The notes under the pieces: model-generated
What the model saw: the letters and a program-made list of their open reading frames with translations, nothing else
What the model was told of the DNA's origin: nothing
Databases searched by the model: none
Shown: in pieces, positions 7,302 to 15,937 of the stretch
How positions within the stretch are numbered: position 1 is the first letter of the stretch
Layout of the letters: each line of letters opens with the position of its first letter
NCBI GenBank assembly: GCA_023230795.1
Contig: JALNWR010000033.1
Span: 1-16,626 of the forward strand
DNA from: Candidatus Cloacimonadota bacterium
GTDB lineage: Bacteria > Cloacimonadota > Cloacimonadia > Cloacimonadales > Cloacimonadaceae
Direction of reading: 5' to 3'
Length of the DNA stretch: 16,626 bases
Made by a program: the position numbers and the translations under genes

Positions 7302-8576
7302 TCAGACAAAGTAATGCTGAAGCACCTTGATCAAAGCTTCATGATCTTGGCATCCGCCGGTCTCACGCACAGAGTGCATGGCCCACATGGGATTGCCGAT
7401 ATCCACTGTAGGAATACCCAGCAGAGCTGCAACCATCGGCCCTACTGTGCTGCCACAAGGCATATCGCTACGCACCAGGAATTCCTGATGCGGCACATTC
7501 GCCTTTTTACAGAGCTGGATAAAGCGGAGGCTGCTATCGCTGGTGGAGGCATAACGCAGATTGGTATTGCGCTTGATCACAGGGCCTTTGTTCATGAGCG
7601 GACTATAATCCGGATCGTACTTCTCGGCATAGGCCGGATGATAGGCATGAGCCATATCCGCAGAGATCATAAAGGATTGTCGCAGGGCGCGATAGTGATC
7701 CTCCCGGCTACCGCTCTGGCTGAGGCTGATGCGCTCCAAAACTTCCGATAATAGCGAAGATGAAGCACCTTGCGGACTCTGAGAGCCGACCTCTTCATGA
7801 TCAAAGAACACCGCTACAGAAGTCTGGGACGGATTCTTTGCTGTGATGATAGCGCTCAAAATAGCATGAGTCATGGCCAAATTGTCCAGGCGCCCACTCA
7901 CTATCATATCCTCTTCGATACCCAGCAAACTGGAAGGCTGTAAGTCATAGAGATACAAGTCCATCTCCAGGATCTCCTCAGCTTTCACTTTAAGGTGATC
8001 TGCTATGAGATTTCTCATGGGATTGCCCTCATGCTTTTGCACGCTCAAGACTGCCTGCAGGTGATTTTGCTTGTTATATTCAAAGCCTTTATTGATCTCA
8101 CGGTTCATGTGTATCGCAGCATTGGGGATGATGGCCACAGGCTTTTTCAGATCAATGGTGATGGCCTGATGCCCGCTTCCTTTCTTTATGATCACCCGTC
8201 CGGAAATGCTGAGCTCCCGGTCCACCCAGGTATGCAGGATGGGCCCGCCATATACTTCCACGCCGACACGGCAGACATTGTGATCCAGCTTTACGCTTTC
8301 CGGCTTCAGCTTCAGAGCAGGGCTGTCGATATGGCTGGAGGCCATGGCAAATCCACTCTCGTTTAAGGGTTTGCTCCCCAATACAAAGGCGATGATGGCT
8401 GTATCCATGCGGCGAATATAATATTTCCCGCCTTGCTTTAGCTTAAACTCAGCGGTTTCTTTGAGCTCGACAAATCCGGCTTCTTCCAATCTATCAGCGA
8501 TCTGCGCACTGGCTGGAAAGCGGGAGTTTGCCGCATCCAGAAAACGCATGAAGTCTTTTATCTGTTTGTTCATCAT
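7302..8576 (-). CDS. apeB: M18 family aminopeptidase (aspartyl aminopeptidase type)
   Basis: This cytoplasmic zinc metallopeptidase removes N-terminal residues, usually acidic ones, from peptides. The 424 residues match the family length. The metal and catalytic residues are visible: H82 in SSHIDSP, D231 in SGRLDN, E261/E262 in FDHEEVGSQS, D307 in ISADMAHA and H401 in AMHSVRE. C-terminal landmarks DMPCGSTVGP (371-380) and GIPTVDIGNPM (387-397) are intact. Two ATG codons stand in tandem; GGAG (8584-8581) is four bases from the first and seven from the second, so the second (8573) may be the true start. The 176-bp gap before it holds TTGACA (8634-8629, minus strand), possibly its own promoter, though no good -10 box follows. 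An active peptidase suits an organism living on peptides. Confidence 0.95.
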   Translation of the reverse strand: MMNKQIKDFMRFLDAANSRFPASAQIADRLEEAGFVELKETAEFKLKQGGKYYIRRMDTAIIAFVLGSKPLNESGFAMASSHIDSPALKLKPESVKLDHNVCRVGVEVYGGPILHTWVDRELSISGRVIIKKGSGHQAITIDLKKPVAIIPNAAIHMNREINKGFEYNKQNHLQAVLSVQKHEGNPMRNLIADHLKVKAEEILEMDLYLYDLQPSSLLGIEEDMIVSGRLDNLAMTHAILSAIITAKNPSQTSVAVFFDHEEVGSQSPQGASSSLLSEVLERISLSQSGSREDHYRALRQSFMISADMAHAYHPAYAEKYDPDYSPLMNKGPVIKRNTNLRYASTSDSSLRFIQLCKKANVPHQEFLVRSDMPCGSTVGPMVAALLGIPTVDIGNPMWAMHSVRETGGCQDHEALIKVLQHYFV

Positions 8577-8752
8577 AATACTCCAGTGATATTTTCTTAT
8601 GATACTAAGATTTTCAAATGCGGATAAATGTCAAGATGGATCAGTCTGGCAGGCCTTCCTTGCTTGCTTTGAATTATGACAGATCGCAAATTGTGCTTAG
8701 TCAAACGAAAAAGAGTTCTGATCCGGCTTGGCCAGCTTCTATCCCAAGCAGC

Positions 8753-9523
8753 TCAGTTCGAGATACCCCTTTCCGCATTTTTCACAAAATCCACAAAAAG
8801 CTGTTGATGTTCATTAAGCTCCATGCTTTCCGCTTCGGCGAGGGCCTGGCTGGTATTTAGCTTGCTGCGGTAAAAGAGATTGTATATCTCTTTGATGGAG
8901 GCCACATCCTCGTTGCTAAAGCCTTTGCGCGTGAGGCCAACGCTATTCAGACCCACGGTTTGATAGGGATTTCCCTGTCCTCTGGAGAAGGGCACAATGT
9001 CCTTTTTGATGGCAGAGGCACCGCCCACAAAGGAGTAGCTGCCGATATGCACAAACTGATGAATACCGGTTACTCCGCCCAGCGTGGCATAGTCGTGGAT
9101 ATGGACGTGTCCGGCGAGCTGTACCACGTTGGCAATTATGCAAAAGCTGCCGATCTGGCAATTGTGCGCGATATGCACGTATTCCATGAGGAGATTGTTG
9201 TCGCCCACCACGGTATCTTCCTCCATCAGGGCGCTACGGTTTATGGTACAAAATTCACGAATTTTATTGTTGTTCCCGATTCTGAGGCGGGTGGGTTCTC
9301 CGCTGTATTTAAGGTCTTGAGGATCGGTGCCGATCACAGCGAAAGAGTAGATATTATTACCATCTCCGATGCTCGTATGCCCATCCAGCACTACGTTGTT
9401 ATGCAGGATATTGCGAGCACCGAGCACCACGTTTTCACCTATCACACAGTAGGGACCGATTTCACAATCTTCGCCGATCACGGCGCCGGGCTTGATGATA
9501 GCAGTAGGATGTATTTTGCTCAT
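8753..9523 (-). CDS. lpxA: UDP-N-acetylglucosamine acyltransferase
   Basis: LpxA moves a 3-hydroxyacyl chain from ACP to the 3-OH of UDP-GlcNAc, the first step of lipid A synthesis, in the cytoplasm. The 256 residues consist of left-handed beta-helix hexapeptide repeats (for example GAVIGEDCEIGPYCVIGENV) followed by a helical C-terminus. The catalytic histidine is H120 in YVHIAHNC (115-122), with GGVTGIHQFVHIG (149-161) and RGQGNPYQTVGLN (181-193) as in the E. coli enzyme. ATG overlaps the TGA of lpxC/fabZ by four bases (ATGA) and is preceded by GAGGA. It ends the lipid A run. A weak hairpin (GCTTGG at 8749-8744 pairing with CCAAGC at 8731-8726 on the minus strand) follows the stop. Confidence 0.97.
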   Translation of the reverse strand: MSKIHPTAIIKPGAVIGEDCEIGPYCVIGENVVLGARNILHNNVVLDGHTSIGDGNNIYSFAVIGTDPQDLKYSGEPTRLRIGNNNKIREFCTINRSALMEEDTVVGDNNLLMEYVHIAHNCQIGSFCIIANVVQLAGHVHIHDYATLGGVTGIHQFVHIGSYSFVGGASAIKKDIVPFSRGQGNPYQTVGLNSVGLTRKGFSNEDVASIKEIYNLFYRSKLNTSQALAEAESMELNEHQQLFVDFVKNAERGISN

Positions 9524-10917
9524 GAGTTCCTCTTTGTAATCATGGCCAAAAAGTCACCTTCCGCCACTTTCTCACCATTCACATAGGTATCACCATGCAT
9601 CTTGGCCAGAGAGCGTTTGAGCGAGATCACTTTAAGCTCGTAGCGCAGCGTATCTCCGGGCATTACGGGTTTGCGGAATTTGACGTTGTCTATCGAGGCA
9701 AAATAGGCCACGTAGTTCTCTGGGTCTTCCAATTGATTGAGCAGCATAATGCCGCCGGCTTGCGCCATACCTTCGATGATCAGCACACCCGGCATAATGG
9801 GATGTCCGGGGAAGTGTCCCTGGAAGAATTGCTCGTTAAAGGTCACGTTTTTCATTCCTACCAGACTTTCTCCAGGCACAAAATCCAGGATTTTATCCAC
9901 CAGCAGGAAGGGATAACGATGCGGAATAATGCGCATTATAGCATTGATATCAAAGACTACTTCTTTGCTTTTGCTCTTTTGGTAAATCTGCTGCAGCTGC
10001 TGTTTTTTCTGAATCTGGCGCAGCTTTTTTACCAGCTCTACATTGGTCTTGTGTCCACTGCGGGCTGCCAGGATGTGTCCTTTGATGGGCATACCCAAAA
10101 GCGCGATATCACCGATGAGGTCCACCACTTTGTGCCGCACAAATTCGTTGTAATATCTCAGCGGATGGCTATTTAAGATTCCATCTTCAGAAACCGTAAT
10201 CTTTTTATGATAGCCAAATACATCTTGCAGGTGCTGCAGTTCGTCTTCGCTGATCCCGGGCTCGGCAATCACCAGGGCGTTTTCCAGCGACCCGCCTTTG
10301 ATCAGCCCCATTTCCTTGAGTTCGAGTATTTCTTTTATAAAACAGAAGGTGCGGGCTCCGGCAAATTCCTTTTCATACATATCGATATCCGGCAGCCAGG
10401 TATATTGAGTACCCAGATAGGGATGTTTATAATCGATCATGAAAGTTACTTTGAGTTCATTGGAGGGTACTATGACCACATCCACATTCTCGTTGGGCGC
10501 AGAAAAGCTGATGGGATCATCGATCTCAAAATAGATGCGTTCGCTATCCTGCTGCATCTTGCCTGCCTGTTTTAGCAGATTCAAAAATACTATGGCGGAA
10601 CCATCCGCTACCGGCGCCTCGGGGCCATCGATCTCAATGCGGATATTATCCAAACACAAGCCTTTGATGGCAGAGAGCACATGCTCGATAGTGCCTACCG
10701 TGGCCTTGCCCAGCCCGATGGTAGTTCCGCGCGAGATATCCACCACATGGTCGATATCGGCAGGAATTTCGGGTCTGTCCGGCAGGTCCACGCGGATGAA
10801 GACTATGCCTTCTTCGCTGCCACCGGGTTTAAAACGAATCGTGGATATCTCTCCACTATGCAAGCCGATGCCGGTATAAGACACCTCAGAGGCTATAGTG
10901 TGTTTGTATTCAGTCAT
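9520..10917 (-). CDS. lpxC-fabZ: Bifunctional UDP-3-O-acyl-GlcNAc deacetylase / 3-hydroxyacyl-ACP dehydratase
   Basis: Two enzymes are fused in one 465-residue chain. Residues 1 to about 305 are LpxC, the zinc deacetylase that commits UDP-3-O-acyl-GlcNAc to lipid A. Its zinc ligands are H79 (in TIEHV), H262 and D266 (in RHKVVDLIGD), with E78 and H289 (in SGHKTN) as catalytic residues. A charged, glutamine- and lysine-rich linker (about 300-318) leads to FabZ, with PHRYPFLLVDK (332-342), the catalytic H368 in GHFPGHP and E382 in IEGMAQ, 14 residues apart as in E. coli FabZ. FabZ dehydrates the 3-hydroxyacyl-ACP that LpxA and LpxD also consume, so the fusion joins competing uses of one substrate. 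The fusion is known from Bacteroidota and relatives. The start overlaps the lpxD end by eight bases. Confidence 0.97.
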   Translation of the reverse strand: MTEYKHTIASEVSYTGIGLHSGEISTIRFKPGGSEEGIVFIRVDLPDRPEIPADIDHVVDISRGTTIGLGKATVGTIEHVLSAIKGLCLDNIRIEIDGPEAPVADGSAIVFLNLLKQAGKMQQDSERIYFEIDDPISFSAPNENVDVVIVPSNELKVTFMIDYKHPYLGTQYTWLPDIDMYEKEFAGARTFCFIKEILELKEMGLIKGGSLENALVIAEPGISEDELQHLQDVFGYHKKITVSEDGILNSHPLRYYNEFVRHKVVDLIGDIALLGMPIKGHILAARSGHKTNVELVKKLRQIQKKQQLQQIYQKSKSKEVVFDINAIMRIIPHRYPFLLVDKILDFVPGESLVGMKNVTFNEQFFQGHFPGHPIMPGVLIIEGMAQAGGIMLLNQLEDPENYVAYFASIDNVKFRKPVMPGDTLRYELKVISLKRSLAKMHGDTYVNGEKVAEGDFLAMITKRNS

Positions 10918-11950
10918 TATTTTTATCCTTCAGTGTTTTTTGGTATGCCCTCAGCATTTCGGGAAGATGTTTCTGCGCTACTATCACGCGTTTTGCCTGC
11001 ATCGCATCTGTAGCCGGTGTGCCAAAATAGCGGGCTTTTTCGGGAACGTCTGCTGCGATCCCGCTTTGTGCACCCACCATGGCTCCGGAGCCAATCGTGA
11101 TGTGTCCTGCAGCGCCCACCTGTCCGGCCAGATATACAAAGTCTCCTACTGTGGTGCTTCCGGCCAAGCCTACTTGAGCGCAGAGTATGCTGTGCTGGCC
11201 GATCACGCAATTGTGTCCGACCTGCACCAGATTATCGATCTTGGTGCCATTTCCGATCACGGTAGAGCCCAAAGTAGCCCTGTCGATAGTGCTATTTGGC
11301 CCGATCTCCACTTCGTCGCCTATGACCACATTGCCCACTTGCGGAATCTTCTGCTGTCTGCCCTGATATACCTGGTAACCAAAGCCATCGGCACCTATCA
11401 CTACTCCGCTGTGAAAAATACAGTTTTTACCGATCTTACTGGACTCATAGATGGTAACTCTGGGGTGCAAGCGGGTTCCGGAGGCTATATTTACATTCTC
11501 GCCCACAGAGCAGCCTTCTGCTATGCGCACCCCATTGCCCAGGAAGGTATTGGCAGCGATGCTTGTATAAGCGCCGATACTCACATCGCCTTCAAAGCGG
11601 ACGCTGGGGTCTATGACAGCTGTGGGATGAATGCGATATTCTTCATCTTTGCTTTCCAGTTTCAGCCAATGATCCACCAGGACCATAAAGCTGAAATAGG
11701 GCTTTTCTACTATCAATAAGGGCCTGCCCTTCAGACGCTCCTGAAAAGTGGAATTGGTAATGATCAATCCGGCAGCAGAAGCTTGCACAGCGTCCAGCAG
11801 CCGCTCCTGTTCACAAAATATGATGGATTTATCGTCTGCTTCTTGCGGCTCGCAGACTTTGTTTAGCTCTATATTTTTATCGCCTTGCCACAGGGCGGGA
11901 ATGATCTTGAGGATCGCTTCATGATCAAGGCTTTGTGAGAATACTTTCAT
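10910..11950 (-). CDS. lpxD: UDP-3-O-(3-hydroxyacyl)glucosamine N-acyltransferase
   Basis: LpxD adds the second 3-hydroxyacyl chain, to the amino group of UDP-3-O-acyl-GlcN, after LpxC. From the chosen ATG the protein has 346 residues, near the 341 of E. coli LpxD. An N-terminal nucleotide-binding domain (about 1-100) precedes a long hexapeptide beta-helix starting at IHPTAVIDPSVRFEGDVSIG. The catalytic histidine is H246 in VQVGHNCVIG, with IGADGFGYQV (185-194) also diagnostic. The frame is open to an ATG at 12007, but the extra 19 residues would lie inside the skp coding region and do not look like LpxD; ATG at 11950, one base after the skp stop, is preferred. No strong ribosome binding site precedes it, so coupling to skp is likely. 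Confidence 0.94.
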   Translation of the reverse strand: MKVFSQSLDHEAILKIIPALWQGDKNIELNKVCEPQEADDKSIIFCEQERLLDAVQASAAGLIITNSTFQERLKGRPLLIVEKPYFSFMVLVDHWLKLESKDEEYRIHPTAVIDPSVRFEGDVSIGAYTSIAANTFLGNGVRIAEGCSVGENVNIASGTRLHPRVTIYESSKIGKNCIFHSGVVIGADGFGYQVYQGRQQKIPQVGNVVIGDEVEIGPNSTIDRATLGSTVIGNGTKIDNLVQVGHNCVIGQHSILCAQVGLAGSTTVGDFVYLAGQVGAAGHITIGSGAMVGAQSGIAADVPEKARYFGTPATDAMQAKRVIVAQKHLPEMLRAYQKTLKDKNND

Positions 11951-11951
11951 C

Positions 11952-12599
11952 TTAAGGCTTGAATTCCGGAGGTTTGGTTTCAGAGCCAAATCCATCGCCA
12001 AAACCATCTTTCATGCCGTCATCAAAGGGGTCTTTGGGATCGGGGAATGCAGGGCTGTCAAACTCGGTATCTTCTACGGGCTTGATAGTGTTTTTATTTA
12101 GTTCCTGCAAGATTTGGTCGGTGAGATCGATGGAAGGAGTGGCAAAAAGCACCACGCCCATACTTACGTCCAGGATCATTGTATAATTCTCATCTTCCGC
12201 GATCTGGGTGATGATATCCTGAATCTTTTTAGTGAGGGGGTCGATCAATTCCCGATAGCGCTGCTCCGCAAGGCCGCTTTCGCCAAAGTATTCTTCCAGC
12301 AGACGTCCGGCTTCCTGTTTTTTGGCATCAATTTGAGTTTGCAATTCGCGTTTGCTGGCTTCCGAGATGGAGAGTCTGCGAATCTCAAAATCACGCTCCA
12401 TCTGCTGAATCTCAGTATCCATTTCACGGATCTGATTCGTCCAATTCTGGCGATCAAGATTAAATAGTCTTGAGATTTCAGCCGCTTCGTTGCTATCAAG
12501 CAAGATGCGGTCTGTATTCACATAGCCCAGCTTCACATTCTGTGCGTAGATTCCGCTCAGACAAAGAAGAGCCATGATCAATATGCTAAGTCTTTTCAT
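11952..12599 (-). CDS. skp: OmpH/Skp-family periplasmic chaperone
   Basis: Skp-like proteins hold unfolded outer-membrane proteins in the periplasm on their way to the BAM complex. The 215-residue protein starts with a signal peptide (MKRLSILIMALLCLSGIYA, cleavage after A19), then VKLGYVNTDRILLDSNEA, a highly charged helical region likely to be coiled coil (about 36-130), and a returning beta segment YTMILDVSMGVVLFA (139-153). It ends with an acidic, glycine- and phenylalanine-rich tail (about 176-215: PDPKDPFDDGMKDGFGDGFG), probably disordered and not typical of E. coli Skp. A strong AAGGAG site precedes the ATG. It lies 24 nt after gcvPB and one base before lpxD; skp next to lpxD is a common order, although bamA, the usual upstream neighbour, is absent. 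Confidence 0.9.
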   Translation of the reverse strand: MKRLSILIMALLCLSGIYAQNVKLGYVNTDRILLDSNEAAEISRLFNLDRQNWTNQIREMDTEIQQMERDFEIRRLSISEASKRELQTQIDAKKQEAGRLLEEYFGESGLAEQRYRELIDPLTKKIQDIITQIAEDENYTMILDVSMGVVLFATPSIDLTDQILQELNKNTIKPVEDTEFDSPAFPDPKDPFDDGMKDGFGDGFGSETKPPEFKP

Positions 12600-12623
12600 T
12601 AAAAAACTCCTTGTGAAAAGTCT

Positions 12624-14078
12624 TTATTCCTCGATCTTAAAGATAGGATCGAGATGTTTTACGGCACGCACATCATCCACTCGTCTTACCGGAGTGGTTA
12701 AAGGAGCGTCGTGTAATAAACCCGGATTTTCTTTCGCTTCCTGGGCGATTTCTATCATAGCAGTAGCAAAGGCATTCAGTGATGCCAGACTTTCGGTCTC
12801 GGTAGGCTCGATCATCATGGCTTCCGGGATAATCAGGGGGAAATATACCGTGGGAGCATGGAAGCCCTTATCCAAAAGGCGTTTGGCTATATCCAGAGTA
12901 GATACGCCATTGGCTTTCTTTTGCCAGGTTCCGTCTGCCACAAATTCGTGCATGCAATATTCCAGATGCTGGATATGGTAGTAATCCTTGATGATTGCCA
13001 TCAGATAGTTTGCATTGATGATAGCGTTTTCGCTCACTCTGCGCAAACCTTCTGCTCCCAGCATCTTGATATAGATATAGGCTCGCACCAACACGGCAAA
13101 ATTCCCATAAAAAGTGTGCACTTTGCCGATAGAAGTTTCCTGATGAGCGTAGTCCAGATAATAGCAATCCTCATTTTTGGCCACCATGGGCACGGGCAGG
13201 AAGGGGATAAGCTTTTCTACCACACCCACCGGCCCAGCGCCAGGGCCTCCGCCACCGTGAGGAGTGGATAAGGTCTTGTGCACGTTGTAATGAATAATGT
13301 CAAAGCCGATCTTACCCGGCTGGACTATGCCCATCAGTGCATTCATATTAGCACCATCCATATAGATGAGCGCATCCACAGAGTGCATGATCTCGGAAAT
13401 CTCCTCGACATGAGTCTCAAACAAGCCCAAAGTATTGGGATTGGTAAGCATAAAGCCGGCGGTATTTTCATCTACCAGCTCTCTCAGACGGGCGATATCA
13501 CAACGCCCCTGTGCGTCTGACTTCAGCTCCACCACATCAAATCCCACCAGATGACAGGTAGCAGGATTGGTGCCATGAGCACTATCCGGAATGATGATCT
13601 TGGTCTTGTGGGTATTACCTTTGGACTTATGATAGGCCTCGATAATCTTGATTCCGGTAAATTCACCCTGAGCACCTGCCGCGGGCTGAAGTGTTACGGC
13701 CGCCATACCCGAGATCTCAGCGAGGTCTTTCTGCAGCTCATAAAGTAGCTCCAGCGCTCCTTGCATGGTGCTCTCAGGCTGGTAAGGATGCAGATTTGCA
13801 AAACAGGTATGCCGTACCAGAGTCTCATGAATCTTAGGATTGTATTTCATGGTGCAGCTACCCAGAGGATAGAGTCCTTTTTCGATAAAGTGGTTCTTGT
13901 GTGAAAGCTCAATATAATGACGCATCACCTCCAGCTCGCTCACCTCAGGTAAACGGGCTGATTTTTGCCTGTGATACTTTTGCGGAATGATCTTATCCAA
14001 AAAGATGTCTGTATCCCGGGGAGGCAGTGCCACGCCTTTGCGGCCAGGGGAAGAATGTTCAAATATGTTCTTAGACAT
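12624..14078 (-). CDS. gcvPB: Glycine dehydrogenase (decarboxylating) subunit 2
   Basis: GcvPB is the PLP-binding half of the P-protein of the glycine cleavage system, which decarboxylates glycine and passes aminomethyl to the lipoyl arm of GcvH. The 484 residues fit the family. The PLP lysine is K268 in HYNVHKTLSTPHGGGGPG (263-280); YPLGSCTMKYNP (70-81), GAQGEFTGIK (135-144), DSAHGTNPA (165-173) and YMDGANMNAL (239-248) are intact. It starts inside the last codons of gcvPA, sharing eight bases, with GGAGG just upstream, which indicates coupled synthesis of the two halves in equal amount. gcvT, gcvH and lpd are not in the window. The skp gene follows after 24 nt. Confidence 0.97.
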   Translation of the reverse strand: MSKNIFEHSSPGRKGVALPPRDTDIFLDKIIPQKYHRQKSARLPEVSELEVMRHYIELSHKNHFIEKGLYPLGSCTMKYNPKIHETLVRHTCFANLHPYQPESTMQGALELLYELQKDLAEISGMAAVTLQPAAGAQGEFTGIKIIEAYHKSKGNTHKTKIIIPDSAHGTNPATCHLVGFDVVELKSDAQGRCDIARLRELVDENTAGFMLTNPNTLGLFETHVEEISEIMHSVDALIYMDGANMNALMGIVQPGKIGFDIIHYNVHKTLSTPHGGGGPGAGPVGVVEKLIPFLPVPMVAKNEDCYYLDYAHQETSIGKVHTFYGNFAVLVRAYIYIKMLGAEGLRRVSENAIINANYLMAIIKDYYHIQHLEYCMHEFVADGTWQKKANGVSTLDIAKRLLDKGFHAPTVYFPLIIPEAMMIEPTETESLASLNAFATAMIEIAQEAKENPGLLHDAPLTTPVRRVDDVRAVKHLDPIFKIEE

Positions 14079-15402
14079 TACAGACCTCCTTCATCGCTTG
14101 TATATATTCATCAAGCTCTGTTTTCTGTTTCTTTTCGGTAACCGCTATCATCAGCTCGCTCTTCCCTAATTCTACGCCGGCATAAATACCACGCGGAAGC
14201 ATCTCTTCGATGATCCTAGCTGCTGGCACAGGAGTCTGAATCACAAATTCCTTGAAGAAAGGAGCCTCGTATTTCAAGCTGATGCCTTTGATTTGAGATA
14301 GTTCATCGGCCAGATAGTGAGCTTTTTGCGCACTTTGAATAGCCGCTTCTTTGAGCCCATCCCGGCCCATCAGGCTCATATATACCGTGGCTGCCAGGGT
14401 GCAAAGGGATTGATTGGAACAAATGTTTGAAGTGGCTTTGGCTCTGCGGATATGCTGCTCGCGAGCTTGAAGCGTAAGGGCAAAAGCGCGCTTGCCTTCC
14501 ACATCCAGGGTGCCACCCACAATGCGGCCTGGCATCTGACGTGACATACTCAGCTTGGTGGCGAAAAAGCCAAAAAGCGGGCCACCCATATACATGCTAT
14601 TACCCAGGGCCTGACCCTCACCCACAACTATGTCGGCATCGTATTCTGAGGGAGCGTTCAGGATGGTCAAAGAGATGGGGTCCACAGCCGCGATGAGCAG
14701 GCAACCCTCTTGAGAATGAACTATCTCTGAGATTGCTTTCGCATCTTCTATACTACCAAAGAAATTGGGGCTTTGCAGCACCACAGAGCCTATGGTGTCA
14801 TCCATCATGGCTTGCAAAGCTTTCAGATCGATCACGCCGCCGCTGGCAGGAACCGTAAGCAGCTCAATATCCACACTTTCGGTATAGGATTTGATTACTT
14901 TTACAAATTCAGGATTGAGCGTAGCGGGCAAAATGGCCTTTTCCAGTTTGTTTTTACGAACTGCCATCAGGATAGCTTCGGCCACAGCACTGGCGCCGTC
15001 ATACATGGAAGCATTAGCTATTTCCATGCCGGTAAGCTCGCAAATCATACTCTGATATTCGTAGATAAATTGCAAGGTTCCCTGGCTTACTTCAGCCTGA
15101 TAGGGGGTATAGGCAGTGTAAAATTCCGGACGGGACACGATAGAATCTACCGCGGCAGGAATGAAGTGATCATACACTCCGGCTCCCAAAAAGGAATTCA
15201 TGCTATTTGAACAGATATTTTTGCAAGTCTGAGATTTGATCTTGTTGGTAATCTCCAGCTCAGACATTGCTTTATCCAGCTTGAGTCCGTCTTTCAAACG
15301 GAATTTTTCAGGTATAGCCTGGATCAGTTCATCAAAATCCTTAACCCCGATTTTGGCAAACATCTCCCGTCTATCTCTATCTGTATTAGAAATATACGGC
15401 AT
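14071..15402 (-). CDS. gcvPA: Glycine dehydrogenase (decarboxylating) subunit 1
   Basis: GcvPA is the other half of the split P-protein; it has the PLP-enzyme fold but lacks the Schiff-base lysine and pairs with GcvPB as a heterotetramer. The 443 residues begin with the typical PYISNTDRDRREMFAKIGV and continue with SFLGAGVYDHFIPAAVD (69-85), TAYTPYQAEVSQGTLQ (96-111), ANASMYDGASA and a C-terminal GIYAGVELG. ATG has AAAGGAG in front with five-base spacing. It is the first gene of the gcv-skp-lpx run. The 606-bp spacer upstream should carry the promoter, and TTGACA occurs at 15472-15467 on the minus strand without a convincing -10 box. No glycine riboswitch was recognised there. Confidence 0.97.
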   Translation of the reverse strand: MPYISNTDRDRREMFAKIGVKDFDELIQAIPEKFRLKDGLKLDKAMSELEITNKIKSQTCKNICSNSMNSFLGAGVYDHFIPAAVDSIVSRPEFYTAYTPYQAEVSQGTLQFIYEYQSMICELTGMEIANASMYDGASAVAEAILMAVRKNKLEKAILPATLNPEFVKVIKSYTESVDIELLTVPASGGVIDLKALQAMMDDTIGSVVLQSPNFFGSIEDAKAISEIVHSQEGCLLIAAVDPISLTILNAPSEYDADIVVGEGQALGNSMYMGGPLFGFFATKLSMSRQMPGRIVGGTLDVEGKRAFALTLQAREQHIRRAKATSNICSNQSLCTLAATVYMSLMGRDGLKEAAIQSAQKAHYLADELSQIKGISLKYEAPFFKEFVIQTPVPAARIIEEMLPRGIYAGVELGKSELMIAVTEKKQKTELDEYIQAMKEVCNV

Positions 15403-15540
15403 TATCGCTCCTTTCGCATTGCGTATATATGATATTTTTTTACCAAGTTCCCAATTGACCGGTTTGTGTCAAATGATTTCTTAACCTGAAACTCCGCTGA
15501 GATAGGATATCACAACTATTACCTTACATTCGCTACCTGC

Positions 15541-15623
15541 GCCCATGCCTTCAATTTGATTCTAACTCGCTTTTTACTCGAATCCACTCGAAGCTTCGAG
15601 TCAGCTCGAGTTAAAAACGAATT
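15541..15623. repeat. Dispersed palindromic repeat, copy 2
   Basis: This is the inverted partner of 3118-3200. The identical 28-bp core is 15576-15603, with the 16-bp palindrome ACTCGAAGCTTCGAGT at 15586-15601. Like copy 1 it lies in a long spacer upstream of a minus-strand operon, and a second shared block stands at 15507-15526 on its left side. It carries no coding frame. Confidence 0.75.
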
Positions 15624-15937
15624 AAAATCAAATGTATGGCAAAGGGACCAAAAGCGAATTGTAATAGGGATGAGCATGGATTATAGGTTTTTAGTTTGAA
15701 AATCATGACTATGTGGCGGTGAATGAAATCTTGATGGTACTTTCTTGCAGTTTACATGAAGGATGATGGAGTTGAAGCTGGCTACTCCAACCCGGCATTG
15801 TCTTCCAATTTGAAGCCGGCTTTGACTTCATCTGACCTCCATTCCCGGTGGCGAAAGCAGGCTTTCAGTCAAGTTCAGGGAGAAAAAGTTCATTCTGGTA
15901 AAACAGAGTCCGATATCCCCTATTCCAGCTTTTGCCC

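Noticed and set aside
8577..8752. Terminator for the lipid A run and promoter for apeB in the 176-bp gap
   Set aside because: The hairpin has only six pairs with a 12-nt loop and its T-tract is 13 nt away; TTGACA at 8634-8629 lacks a matching -10 box. They are mentioned in the gene entries but are not firm enough as separate features.
12540..12599. Lipoprotein signal on the Skp-like protein
   Set aside because: C13 follows Leu-Leu rather than a small residue, and a standard cleavage site after A19 fits better.
15403..15640. Glycine riboswitch before gcvPA
   Set aside because: It would be expected for a gcv operon, but I could not find the conserved glycine-aptamer segments on the minus strand. 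A covariance-model search would settle it.
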